A stretch of DNA of 64,000 bases, taken from NCBI GenBank assembly GCA_944380515.1, contig CALWHT010000051.1, positions 1 to 64,000 of the forward strand, written 5' to 3'. The translations under genes and the position numbers were made by a program. The notes under the pieces are model-generated. The model had not been told where the DNA came from. It worked only from the letters and a program-made list of their open reading frames with translations, and did not search any database. The DNA comes from an uncultured Roseburia sp. (GTDB taxonomy: Bacteria > Bacillota > Clostridia > Lachnospirales > Lachnospiraceae). Position 1 is the first letter of the stretch; each line of letters starts with the position of its first letter. Of the stretch, positions 41,224 to 50,035 are shown piece by piece.

Positions 41224-42668
41224 TGAAGGGCGCGATTTTTGATTTGGACGGGACACTGCTGGATTCCATGCCGGTCTGGGAATGTGTCGGGGAACGCTAT
41301 CTCATGCGGCGCGGAATTTGCGCCGACGAGGGGCTTTCGGAGGTATTGTTTTCCATGAGCATGCAGGAGGGAGCCGAATATTTAAAGAACTGTTACGCTC
41401 TGCCTGAACCGCCGGAGAAAATAGCGGAGGACATCAATCAAATGGTATTTGATGCCTACGAAACAGAGATTCCGGCAAAGGCAGGGGTAAAGGAGCTGCT
41501 GGAAAAATTTTCCCGCGAGGGAATCCGGATGGCGGTCGCGACCTCAACGGACCGTCCGATGGCGGAGGCCGCGTTGAGCCGCCTCGGACTGCTGGGGTAT
41601 TTCGAGCGGATTTTTACCTGTACGGAGACGGGGAGCGGCAAAAGCAGCCCTGATATTTATTTTGCCGCTGCCAGATACCTGGGCACTGCGCCCGCGGATA
41701 CCTGGGTGTTCGAGGATGCGCTCTATGCGATACGGTCTGCCAAAAAAGCGGGCTTTCCCACGGTCGGCATTTACGATGCGGCGAGCAGCAGGGAGCAGTC
41801 CCTGATTCGGGAGACGGCAGACAGATATCTTTTGGACTGGTCCCTGGCGGAGGGAAAACAAAGACCTGCGGTTCTGACGATTGCGGGGAGTGATTCCAGC
41901 GGGGGAGCCGGAATCCAGGCGGATATTAAGACCATGATGGCAAACGGGGTCTATGCCATGAGCGCGATAACGGCATTGACGGCGCAGAATACGACGGGGG
42001 TGACGGCCGTCGCGGAGACGGCGCCGGAGCTTTTGCGGCTCCAGATAGACGCGGTATTCGGCGATATCCGGCCCGCGGCGGTGAAAATCGGCATGACGGT
42101 CTCCGCGGAGCAGATTCGTGTAATAGCGGAGCGGCTTTGCTATTATGGGGCAAAAAATGTCGTTGTGGACCCGGTCATGGCGGCGAGCAGCGGAAAGCAG
42201 CTGATCCGGGAGGAGGCCCTGGCGGCGTGGAAAGGTGAGCTTTTTCCGGCGGCGTCACTGATTACGCCCAATATTCCGGAGGCCGGGATTCTCTGCGGTT
42301 TTCCGATTGAGACACCGGGGGACATGGAGCGGGCAGCCGAAGCCCTGGGCCGCGCTTACGGCTGTGCCGTATTGATAAAGGGCGGACATCGGGAAACTGC
42401 GGCGGATGATTTTTTGTGGGCTGACGGACAGACAACATGGTTCCGCGGGCAGCGGATTCATAATCCGAATTCCCACGGAACGGGCTGTACGCTGTCATCG
42501 GCGATTGCCTCCAATCTGGCAAAAGGCTATGGGATGGAGGCTTCCGTCGCGCGTGCCAAGGCATATCTGTCGGCTGCCCTTTCTGCGATGTTAAATCTTG
42601 GAGCGGGCAGCGGACCGATGGACCATGGATTTTTCGGGGAATGGCAGGAGAAGCATTCTGCCTATTGA
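41223..42668 (+). CDS. thiD: HAD phosphatase fused to HMP(-P) kinase ThiD
   Basis: A 481-residue fusion. Residues 1 to about 215 are a HAD-superfamily phosphatase: FDLDGTLLDSMPVWE with the nucleophile Asp, ATSTDRP, and KSSPDIYFAAA plus FEDALYAIRSAKKAG for the remaining motifs. Residues about 217-481 are ThiD (AVLTIAGSDSSGGAGIQAD, VVDPVMAASSGKQL, NSHGTGCTLSSAIA), which phosphorylates hydroxymethylpyrimidine to the pyrophosphate. In the operon with thiM and thiE it completes salvage to thiamine phosphate. The HAD part could clear phosphates such as TMP or damaged intermediates; that is inference. The whole unit shows translational coupling. Confidence 0.92.
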   Translation: MKGAIFDLDGTLLDSMPVWECVGERYLMRRGICADEGLSEVLFSMSMQEGAEYLKNCYALPEPPEKIAEDINQMVFDAYETEIPAKAGVKELLEKFSREGIRMAVATSTDRPMAEAALSRLGLLGYFERIFTCTETGSGKSSPDIYFAAARYLGTAPADTWVFEDALYAIRSAKKAGFPTVGIYDAASSREQSLIRETADRYLLDWSLAEGKQRPAVLTIAGSDSSGGAGIQADIKTMMANGVYAMSAITALTAQNTTGVTAVAETAPELLRLQIDAVFGDIRPAAVKIGMTVSAEQIRVIAERLCYYGAKNVVVDPVMAASSGKQLIREEALAAWKGELFPAASLITPNIPEAGILCGFPIETPGDMERAAEALGRAYGCAVLIKGGHRETAADDFLWADGQTTWFRGQRIHNPNSHGTGCTLSSAIASNLAKGYGMEASVARAKAYLSAALSAMLNLGAGSGPMDHGFFGEWQEKHSAY

Positions 42669-43270
42669 AATAAGGGAAAATGGTAGCTGAGTGAGATGAG
42701 CACAGGGACGAACGCGGAGCAGATAATGCCGTTTAGAACGGAAAGCACGACCGTTTCTTCGTTGGTGTACTTCATGATAATCGGCAGTGTGGTGTCTTCG
42801 CTTGTCGCTCCCGCGGGTGCGATACAGGTATAATTATTGCATTTGACTGCGAGATACGGAATGATGAGAAAAGAAAAAATTTCTCTCATCAGGTTGCTTA
42901 AAAAAGCGACGCTTCCGGGCTCGGCGCCTGCCAGGTTTCCCACAGTCGCGCCTGTGAGGCTGTACCATCCCATTCCGCTTGTAATTGCCGTACTTAAATT
43001 AAGAGGATATCCGGTTATGATTCCGCACAGGATTCCGCTTGCGAAGGAAGCGGTGATAATGCCAAAGGGAATGATAAATATTTTGACATGATACTGACGG
43101 AGGCTATTGAGGATTCCCTTATGCAGGCCGATGCTGATACCTACTGAAAACATTAAAATATACAGAATACCATCCGTATGGGAGGTAAAGAGTGATACCG
43201 CTGCAAGGTCAAGACCCGAGATGCCGTATAAAATTCCCAGCAGCAGGGCTATGATTGTTAAAATTACCAT
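42662..43270 (-). CDS. LysO-family lysine exporter, C-terminal component
   Basis: A 202-residue membrane protein matching the C-terminal DUF340/LysO domain: about six helices, with GYPLNLSTAITSGMGWYSLTG (cut; about residues 86-106) and GSVAFLSNLMREIFSF as the conserved core. In E. coli LysO is one protein that exports lysine; here it is paired with the separate N-terminal part just upstream. GGAG precedes the ATG. The stop overlaps the end of the HAD-ThiD gene by 7 nt on the opposite strand. Confidence 0.85.
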   Translation of the reverse strand: MVILTIIALLLGILYGISGLDLAAVSLFTSHTDGILYILMFSVGISIGLHKGILNSLRQYHVKIFIIPFGIITASFASGILCGIITGYPLNLSTAITSGMGWYSLTGATVGNLAGAEPGSVAFLSNLMREIFSFLIIPYLAVKCNNYTCIAPAGATSEDTTLPIIMKYTNEETVVLSVLNGIICSAFVPVLISLSYHFPLFQ

Positions 43271-43290
43271 TGTTTATGAAACGCTCCTTT

Positions 43291-43563
43291 TCAATTCTTT
43301 TTGTTTTGCAGAAAACGCTTTGTGAGAAAATATACAGCGAGAATCGAAAGGGCGGTCGGAATCAGGAAAAAAATAAAGCTGGTGATTCCGAGGGAAGCCA
43401 AATCTTCAAAAAAGCTGTCCCTTTGGCCGAGCATCACACCCATCGAAAAAATAAGCAGCAGTGTGCATGAAAGCTGCAGGTATTCATTTAACTTCTTTTT
43501 TTCTTTTGGGAAAATGCGGTTTCCGACAAGAATCCCCAGACACATAATGATTAAAATATCCAT
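43291..43563 (-). CDS. LysO-family lysine exporter, N-terminal component
   Basis: A 90-residue protein with three hydrophobic segments. It corresponds to the N-terminal domain of LysO (DILIIMCLGILVGNRIFP, then LQLSCTLLLIFSMGVMLGQ). AGGAG lies upstream of the ATG at 43563. The C-terminal component follows after 20 nt with its own ribosome site, so this is a genuine two-gene arrangement, as known in other clostridia, rather than a frameshift. Confidence 0.8.
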   Translation of the reverse strand: MDILIIMCLGILVGNRIFPKEKKKLNEYLQLSCTLLLIFSMGVMLGQRDSFFEDLASLGITSFIFFLIPTALSILAVYFLTKRFLQNKKN

Positions 43564-43753
43564 GAAATTCACGCTCCTCTTTTGATACCACATAAAAATA
43601 GCATATGGCAGAAAAGATGTAAAGCTTGAATAGATTTCGTTTACAGCAATTTTACAAATTTTTCGTAGCGCTTGAAAATAAACTGTGCTATGATAAAAAT
43701 GTTTACGGTTTATCGGACGTTTGCAGATTTTTTGCGCGGAAGTGAGGATTGCC

Positions 43754-44695
43754 ATGATTAGGTATTTTAAAACGGATAATCAGCGGATTCATGAGGAAAA
43801 CAAAGTAACGGACGGGGTGTGGGTACAAATGATACAGCCAACCCTGGAGGAATGTGAGAAAATCGCGGACCTTGTCAACGTGGATATAGAGGATTTGCAG
43901 GCAGCACTCGATGAGGAGGAAAGCTCGCGTATTGAATTGCAGGACGGATATACACTGATTCTGGTCGATATTCCAACCACAGAGATACGCCATGAAAAGC
44001 AGACATACACGACCATTCCGCTCGGAATTATTCTGTCTCAGGATGTGATTGTAACTGTGTGCACGGATGATACGCCGGTGCTTCAGAACTTTATCGATAA
44101 CCGGGTCAGGGAATTCAGTACGAAAAAAAGGCTTCGGTTTGTTTATCAGATTTTGTACAATACCGCGTCGAATTATCAGATGAATCTTCGGGTTATTGAC
44201 AAGAAGCGGACGGAGATAGAGGAACGGATTGGCAGGAACACGGAGGACGTGGATTTAATTGATTTACATGAGCTGGAATCAACGCTGGTATATTTTGCCA
44301 CCTCTCTGCGCGCGAACGGCGTAGTGTTGGATCGCCTGACACGTTATAAACGGCTGGAGCAGTACCCCGAGGATAAGGAGCTGTTGGGCGACGTAATTGT
44401 CGAGAACCGGCAGGCAATCGAGATGACCAGTATTTACCGGGATATTATCAACGGTACCAGAGAACTGATGTCCTCTGTGATTGACAACCGTCTGAACAAC
44501 GCAATGAAATATCTGACCTCCATCACGATTGTCATGGCAATTCCGACGGTGATTTCCGGTATCTATGGAATGAATGTGGATGAGAAATGGATGCCGTTTG
44601 CCGATACGCCGCATGGATTTTTGATTATCTGTGTGCTGACGCTGCTCATCTGCATCATTACGATGCTGTTCTTGCGGAAAAAGAGGATGTTATAG
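43754..44695 (+). CDS. corA: CorA-family divalent cation transporter
   Basis: A 313-residue protein with a large N-terminal cytoplasmic domain and two C-terminal membrane helices (about residues 255-275 and 288-306). The family signature YGMN is present (ISGIYGMNVDEKWMP), followed by a loop and a basic tail (LRKKRML). It forms a pentameric Mg2+ (or Co2+/Ni2+) channel. The start at 43754 is preferred (GTGAGG upstream) over the ATG at 43721. It is divergent from the LysO pair. Confidence 0.9.
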   Translation: MIRYFKTDNQRIHEENKVTDGVWVQMIQPTLEECEKIADLVNVDIEDLQAALDEEESSRIELQDGYTLILVDIPTTEIRHEKQTYTTIPLGIILSQDVIVTVCTDDTPVLQNFIDNRVREFSTKKRLRFVYQILYNTASNYQMNLRVIDKKRTEIEERIGRNTEDVDLIDLHELESTLVYFATSLRANGVVLDRLTRYKRLEQYPEDKELLGDVIVENRQAIEMTSIYRDIINGTRELMSSVIDNRLNNAMKYLTSITIVMAIPTVISGIYGMNVDEKWMPFADTPHGFLIICVLTLLICIITMLFLRKKRML

Positions 44696-44735
44696 CAGGA
44701 TTATTTCAGCCCTTCAGCGACAGGTGGGGGAGACA

Positions 44736-45497
44736 ATGGACTATTTTTTCAGTGAACTGAAACGGGGACTGTGCAGCAGACGGATGCTTTTTTCCATGGC
44801 GGTGTGTATCGTGTGCCTTATCATAGCGGGTAATGAGGACATTGCGTTTCCAACAGTGGATTTTCTGGATGTGATGATGAGTGCGCTTACGGACAGCACA
44901 TATGCCCTGCTGGTGTTTCTGTTTCCGGTGCTTGTATGTATACCGTTTTCTCTGACCTGGCGTGAAGAGGTGGAAAGCGGCTATTATTATCTGGCGGTTG
45001 GAAAGCTGGGCGAGAAAAAATACAGGGTGGTAAAAGCAACAGTAAATGTAATCTGCGGTATTGTTTCTTTTTTACTTCCCTGTATTATTTATTATCTTGC
45101 CATATTGGCAGTGAAAGGAACAGACCTTTCGGATTCTGTGAATCACGCTTATAATTTCTGGAAAGATCTCCGGGAAGCAAGACCGGTGCTTTATGGTTGG
45201 GTACTCGTATTAAATACCGGGGTCTGCGGTGCTGTATTTTCCTCACTGGGCCTTGGAATTTCAACATGGGTGCCCAACAAATACGTCGCCTGCCTGCTTC
45301 CGCTTTGTTTTTATATTTTTTCAGGGGCGGTACTGATTGATGTAAATCCGTACTGGAATGCTGTTACGCTGTATAGCCTCAACGAATATAATGCCACGGA
45401 GCCGTTTTACATTCTTATTTATGATGTGCTTTTGTTCACGGCAGGGCTTGTGTTGTTCGTAAGCGGTGACAGAAGATATCGGAGAGATGCAGGATGA
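44736..45497 (+). CDS. ABC-2-type membrane subunit 1
   Basis: A 253-residue protein with six predicted helices and the look of an ABC-2 permease: a first helix near the N-terminus (LFSMAVCIVCLII), a cytoplasmic piece with WREEVESGYYYLAVGKLG, then five more helices. A GGGGG site precedes the ATG at 44736. It is the first gene of a unit of three membrane proteins and one ATPase, all overlapping. The substrate is unknown. Confidence 0.7.
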   Translation: MDYFFSELKRGLCSRRMLFSMAVCIVCLIIAGNEDIAFPTVDFLDVMMSALTDSTYALLVFLFPVLVCIPFSLTWREEVESGYYYLAVGKLGEKKYRVVKATVNVICGIVSFLLPCIIYYLAILAVKGTDLSDSVNHAYNFWKDLREARPVLYGWVLVLNTGVCGAVFSSLGLGISTWVPNKYVACLLPLCFYIFSGAVLIDVNPYWNAVTLYSLNEYNATEPFYILIYDVLLFTAGLVLFVSGDRRYRRDAG

Positions 45498-46264
45498 AAC
45501 AGAATATGGCTGTTTTACTGAAAACAAAAATAAATATTGCAATGGTGGCTGCAGTCATATTGGCAATACTGTGTTGGTCCTACAGTACGTTCAGGGGATA
45601 TTGTCTGCTGTATGAACTGCATTTGGTGGAGCAGATGGATATCTGGAATTATCTTTTGTACAACTTAAACAGCGCCTATAATATTCTGTTTTTGTACGCA
45701 TTCTGCATCATTTTGTTGTGCAGAAAATTCGGGATTTTTGCGGGGTATGATGTACTGCTTGCCGTAAATGGAGGCAGTATGGAGAAATATTGGCGGTCAC
45801 TGCTCTTGACGGAATTGCTGTTTGCCGTGGGATTTGCAGCATTGGCGACAGCATTACACTTTTTGGCCGGCTGGGTGGGCGGCCTGACGCTTTCTGTACG
45901 TTATACAGATGTTATAGATGTTGGCGGCATTTGGGCCTTTCGGCTGGTGTTCAGAAATCTGGTTTGTCTGATTTGCTATCTTTTTGCACTGCTGTTACTG
46001 CAAAATGCTGTCTATCTGCTTGTGCGCCAGAGGGTACTTCGGATGCTGCTGGTTATTGCTATTCCAATCGGTGATATGGTGCTTTATAAATGTGCGCTTA
46101 CCGGGGTGTTGCGTTATACGATGCTTGGAAATGTTAAAATTGAATTTTCAGGAACGTCCTATCCTGTATTTTATTGGATTCCCGTGGTGATTCTTTTGTG
46201 TATTCTTAACTTTGTGCTGGCGGAAAGGGTGGAACCTTATGGAGAGATACATAAAGTACCTTAG
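45494..46264 (+). CDS. ABC-transporter membrane subunit 2
   Basis: A 256-residue integral membrane protein with six helices. It overlaps the preceding gene (ATGA) and the following one. There are no recognisable domain signatures, but its position and topology match an ABC-2-like permease. Such arrangements of several different small permeases with one ATPase are typical of bacteriocin-immunity or peptide-export transporters; I infer only the class. Confidence 0.6.
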   Translation: MKQNMAVLLKTKINIAMVAAVILAILCWSYSTFRGYCLLYELHLVEQMDIWNYLLYNLNSAYNILFLYAFCIILLCRKFGIFAGYDVLLAVNGGSMEKYWRSLLLTELLFAVGFAALATALHFLAGWVGGLTLSVRYTDVIDVGGIWAFRLVFRNLVCLICYLFALLLLQNAVYLLVRQRVLRMLLVIAIPIGDMVLYKCALTGVLRYTMLGNVKIEFSGTSYPVFYWIPVVILLCILNFVLAERVEPYGEIHKVP

Positions 46265-46940
46265 CCCGTTGGCTGCGCTTTTCGTTTTTTGGATTATAAC
46301 CTTTCTGGCCGGTGCGCGGCTGTTTGGCTGTGGGTTTGGAACGCTGGAGGAATATCTGGAAAGGTACTGGGGAGGCTTTTCCTCGGTCAATGTGCGTTGT
46401 ATTTACTGGTTGCTGCTTCAACTGCCCGTGTATCTGTGGATCTATTTCAGGCAGATTGGGCGGATGAAGTGGATTTATCCGCAGGTACTTCTGAGGGGCG
46501 GAAATTTTCGGCGGTATCACCGTTTGGAAATGTTAAAAAATGCAGGTCTTGTGCTGGGGTATTATTTTATGGGCGTGGGCGAGATGTATCTGCTTTCTGC
46601 TTTTTGCGGTGATACGGTGATTGGAGACATCAGCTTCGTGGTTCAAACACTGTTTCGACAGACTGTGGGCATGGGAAGCCTGCTGCTGTTTGCACTCATA
46701 CTTCACGAGGCGGCATTTCCGGCAGTTGAGAGTTTTGTGCTGGCGTTGCTTGTGCAGTGCGGTATGATACTTGGCGGCAAATCGGTTTTCACTCTGAATC
46801 AGATGGGGCGGGATGCCGGAGAGGCGCAGACAGCGTGTCTTATATTGGCTATGATATGTTTGGCGCTGCTTTGGGAGATTGAGAGAAGGCTGGTTTTTGT
46901 CTGGTTGGAAAAAGAGATGGGAGAATCGGGACATGGATGA
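46239..46940 (+). CDS. ABC-transporter membrane subunit 3
   Basis: A 233-residue membrane protein with about six helices. It starts inside the end of the previous gene (26-nt overlap) and ends 8 nt into the ATPase gene. No motifs are recognised. The tight coupling indicates a stoichiometric complex with its neighbours. Confidence 0.6.
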   Translation: MERYIKYLSPLAALFVFWIITFLAGARLFGCGFGTLEEYLERYWGGFSSVNVRCIYWLLLQLPVYLWIYFRQIGRMKWIYPQVLLRGGNFRRYHRLEMLKNAGLVLGYYFMGVGEMYLLSAFCGDTVIGDISFVVQTLFRQTVGMGSLLLFALILHEAAFPAVESFVLALLVQCGMILGGKSVFTLNQMGRDAGEAQTACLILAMICLALLWEIERRLVFVWLEKEMGESGHG

Positions 46941-47595
46941 GATCGTTCAGGTAAAAAATGTGACAAAACGGTTTGGGGAGGAGACGGTACTCTCGGACCT
47001 TTCCTTTTCGTTTGAATCGGGAAAAATATATGGACTTGTGGGCAAAAACGGCAGTGGAAAGAGTGTCCTGTGCAAGCTGATTGCAGGGGTGCTGCATCCG
47101 AACCAGGGGGAGATTATTGTAGAGGGGGTTTTGCTGGAAAAAGGTGTGTTTCCTCCGAGTATTGGTGTGATTTTAGATAACACCGGGTTTCTGCCCGGCT
47201 ATTCTGGCTTTCAGAATTTAAAAATGCTTGCGTCTATCCGCCGCAGGGTGACAGACGAAGATATACGCGAGACACTTCGGCTGGTAGGCCTTGAAGCTTC
47301 CGGTCACAAGCATTACGGAAAATATTCGGTGGGTATGAAACAGAAGCTTGCTATTGCGCAGGCTATTATGGAAAGACCGGAGCTTCTGTTGCTTGACGAG
47401 CCTTTCAATGGCTTGGACGCGGATTCTGTAAAAAATATGCGAAGTCTGTTCCGACGGCTGAACCGGGAACTGGGAACGACCATTATTTTTACATCGCATT
47501 ATGCCGAGGATATGGAAGAAATCAGCGATTGCTGCTATGAGGTAAAGGACGGTAAGGTGACGGAAGTCTGCCGAAATGAACTGGGGACGGATTGA
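46933..47595 (+). CDS. ABC transporter ATP-binding protein
   Basis: A 220-residue ATPase. Walker A is GLVGKNGSGKSV, the ABC signature YSVGMKQKLAIAQ, Walker B LLLLDEPFNGLD and the switch histidine is in FTSHYAED. It belongs to the drug/peptide-export type and powers the three membrane subunits encoded directly upstream. The ATG at 46933 has GGGAG nearby. Its last codons lie inside a palindrome shared with the convergent methyltransferase gene. Confidence 0.92.
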   Translation: MDEIVQVKNVTKRFGEETVLSDLSFSFESGKIYGLVGKNGSGKSVLCKLIAGVLHPNQGEIIVEGVLLEKGVFPPSIGVILDNTGFLPGYSGFQNLKMLASIRRRVTDEDIRETLRLVGLEASGHKHYGKYSVGMKQKLAIAQAIMERPELLLLDEPFNGLDADSVKNMRSLFRRLNRELGTTIIFTSHYAEDMEEISDCCYEVKDGKVTEVCRNELGTD

Positions 47596-47630
47596 GTGAG
47601 CGGCTTAGGCCGCCCCCTTAATCCGTCCCC
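47583..47630. terminator. Palindromic terminator spanning two convergent stop codons
   Basis: GGGGACGGATT (47583-47593) pairs with AATCCGTCCCC (47620-47630), with an inner GCGGC/GCCGC stem and TTAG loop. The arms contain the last codons of both genes, so both proteins end in Gly-Thr-Asp. There is no T-tract, so it may act as a strong hairpin rather than a classical terminator. Confidence 0.6.
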
Positions 47631-48481
47631 TCAAACCTTCCGCTCGCCCCGCACGGCAGAACGAGCCCGGTTGCAGACACCGGAAGTCCGATTTCATCGG
47701 CGGTTACGTTTCCGCGGTATTTTTTCAGCGCCGTGCCGAGCATGTAGTGAAGCACGGCCGGCTGCAGGCCCGTTGTGTAGGAATTGACAAGGAAAAACAG
47801 GGGCTTTTCTGACAGCAGCTTTGCGCACAACGTAATCAGGGGATAGATGGAATCTTCAATTTTCCAGATTTCCCCCTTCGGTCCTCTTCCGTAGGAGGGC
47901 GGGTCCATGATAACGGCATCGTAATGATTCCCGCGGCGGATTTCACGCTCCACAAACTTGACGCAGTCATCTACGATCCAACGGATGGGGGCGTCGGAAA
48001 GACCGGAGGAAGCCGCGTTCTCCTTTGCCCAGGTCACCATGCCCTTCGAGGCATCCACATGGGTGACGGAAGCTCCGGCAGCCGCTGCGGCAAGCGTGGC
48101 GCCGCCGGTATAGGCGAACAGATTCAACACCTTGATGGGCCGTCCGGCCTGTCTGATTTTTTCGGAAAACCAGTCCCAGTTGACCGCCTGTTCAGGGAAA
48201 AGCCCGGTATGCTTAAAGCTAAAGGGCTTCAGTTGAAAGGTCAGGGAGCGGTAACGGATGCTCCACTGCTCGGGCAAATCGAAAAATTCCCATTCGCCGC
48301 CGCCCTTTTTGCTCCGGTGGTAATGAGCGTTTCGTTTGCGCCAGCCGATTTCCGTTTTCGGTGTGTCCCAGATGACCTGGGGATCGGGGCGTACCAGAAT
48401 ATAGCTTCCCCAGCGCTCAAGCTTCTCTCCGGCGGAACAGTCTATTACCTCATAATCCTTCCAATGCTCTGCAATCCACAT
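47618..48481 (-). CDS. SAM-dependent methyltransferase, RlmI/RlmK-like
   Basis: A 287-residue class I methyltransferase. The SAM-binding motif I is VLNLFAYTGGATLAAAAAGA (about residues 125-144), followed by THVDASKGMVTWAKEN, and the catalytic motif IV is DPPSYGRG. This is typical of 23S rRNA methyltransferases of the RlmI/RlmK type, although members also include proteins of unsettled target. No PUA domain is present, so it is a short form. It converges on the ABC ATPase. Confidence 0.85.
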   Translation of the reverse strand: MWIAEHWKDYEVIDCSAGEKLERWGSYILVRPDPQVIWDTPKTEIGWRKRNAHYHRSKKGGGEWEFFDLPEQWSIRYRSLTFQLKPFSFKHTGLFPEQAVNWDWFSEKIRQAGRPIKVLNLFAYTGGATLAAAAAGASVTHVDASKGMVTWAKENAASSGLSDAPIRWIVDDCVKFVEREIRRGNHYDAVIMDPPSYGRGPKGEIWKIEDSIYPLITLCAKLLSEKPLFFLVNSYTTGLQPAVLHYMLGTALKKYRGNVTADEIGLPVSATGLVLPCGASGRFEGTD

Positions 48482-48589
48482 AGAAAATGACAGTCCTTTC
48501 TTCTGCCGCAGAACGCGGCAATCTATTACACAATATCAGATATTTTACCTTACATCCCCCTGGCGCGCAAGCAAAAATACTGTGCCTGA

Positions 48590-50029
48590 TTATTTTCGTT
48601 TCCAGGTGGAGGGCATGAAAATGATCAGCAGCGGAAAGAGCTCTAACCTTCCTGCAAGCATGTCAAATATCAGGACAAGCTTGGAAAAGGGTGAATAAAT
48701 GGAAAAGTTAAGCGTCGGTCCCACTTTTGCGAGGCCGGGGCCAATGTTATTCAGCGCCGACAGCACACCGGTAAAATTTGTCGTAAAATCAAATTCGTCC
48801 ACGCTTACAAGCAGCGTAGAAATAAGCAGAATCGCAAAATAGGTTACGAGGAACACGTTGGTCGAGCGCACGGTTTCATGTTCCACGACGCGTCCGTCCA
48901 TGCGTATTTTTCTGATTTCCCGCGGATGGATAATCAGGGAAAGCTCCTTGCGTATGGTTTTAAACAAAATTACAAGGCGGGACACCTTGATTCCTCCGCC
49001 GGTGCTTCCGGCACAGGCGCCGATAAACATCAGAATCACCAGGATGCATTTTGACATTTCGGGCCAAAGGTCAAAATCCGTGGTGGCATAGCCGGTGGTG
49101 GTAATGATGGAACCCACCTGGAAAAAGGCGTGGCGCAGCGTTTCTTCCAGAGCCGGATACATATGTCTGGTGTTGACTGCAATAATCCCGGCGGAAGCGA
49201 GGATAATGATAAAATACCAACGCACTTCTTCCAGGCGAAAAGCTTCTTTGATTTTTCCGCACACCAGATAGAAATAGGCAGTATAATTCACGCCGCTTAA
49301 AATCATAAAAATCGTAACAATATTCTGCAAAGCGGGAGAATAGCTTCCCATACTGTCATTTTTAATGCCGAAACCGCCCGTGCCCACGGTACCGAAGGTT
49401 ATGGTCAGCGAGTCGAAAAGCGGCATGCCGAAAATACAGAGCAAAAACACTTCGCAGATGGTGATCGCAATATAAATAGAGTACAGGATTTTTGCGGTAT
49501 CCTTCACGTGCGGTACCAGTTTGCTGACGGAGGGCCCCGGGCTTTCCGCTTTCATAAGATTCATGGTGGAGCCGCCCATCAGAGGGAGGATGGCCATGAT
49601 AAACACCAAAACGCCCATACCGCCAATCCAATGCGTAAAGCTGCGCCAGAAAAGGCTTGCGTGGGAGAGGGCCTCCACATCTGTCAAAATGCTTGCGCCG
49701 GTGGTGGTAAAACCGGAAACCGTCTCGAAAAGCGCATCCACGAAAAACGGGATGTCGCCCGTGAGTACAAAGGGAAGGGCGCCGAAAATACTCATCACGA
49801 TCCAGCTTAAGGCTACGCTGACAAAGCCGTCCCTGGTATAAAGCGCAGATGATTTCGGCTTTTTCCAGGTGAGAATCTGGCCAATCAGCAGGCAGATTCC
49901 GGCCATTACGAGATAGGGGTAAACCGTAGCTTCCCGGTATAAAATTCCCACCAGAGCGGGAAGCATCAGAAAAGCGCCCTCAAATTTTAAAACACAGCCT
50001 AAAATATAGAAGATAATCGGATAATTCAT
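48590..50029 (-). CDS. trkH: TrkH-family potassium transporter membrane subunit
   Basis: A 479-residue channel-like K+ transporter. The four selectivity-filter loops are recognisable: SGFTTTGAS, GTVGTGGFG, TTTGYATTD and NNIGPGLAKVG. It forms the membrane component that works with TrkA, encoded 6 nt upstream on the same strand. The pair imports K+ under control of nucleotides bound to TrkA. Confidence 0.93.
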   Translation of the reverse strand: MNYPIIFYILGCVLKFEGAFLMLPALVGILYREATVYPYLVMAGICLLIGQILTWKKPKSSALYTRDGFVSVALSWIVMSIFGALPFVLTGDIPFFVDALFETVSGFTTTGASILTDVEALSHASLFWRSFTHWIGGMGVLVFIMAILPLMGGSTMNLMKAESPGPSVSKLVPHVKDTAKILYSIYIAITICEVFLLCIFGMPLFDSLTITFGTVGTGGFGIKNDSMGSYSPALQNIVTIFMILSGVNYTAYFYLVCGKIKEAFRLEEVRWYFIIILASAGIIAVNTRHMYPALEETLRHAFFQVGSIITTTGYATTDFDLWPEMSKCILVILMFIGACAGSTGGGIKVSRLVILFKTIRKELSLIIHPREIRKIRMDGRVVEHETVRSTNVFLVTYFAILLISTLLVSVDEFDFTTNFTGVLSALNNIGPGLAKVGPTLNFSIYSPFSKLVLIFDMLAGRLELFPLLIIFMPSTWKRK

Positions 50030-50035
50030 GGCACG

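Noticed and set aside
43270..43563. Frameshifted lysO pseudogene
   Set aside because: Both halves have their own start codon and ribosome site and a clean 20-nt gap, so a two-gene exporter is more likely.
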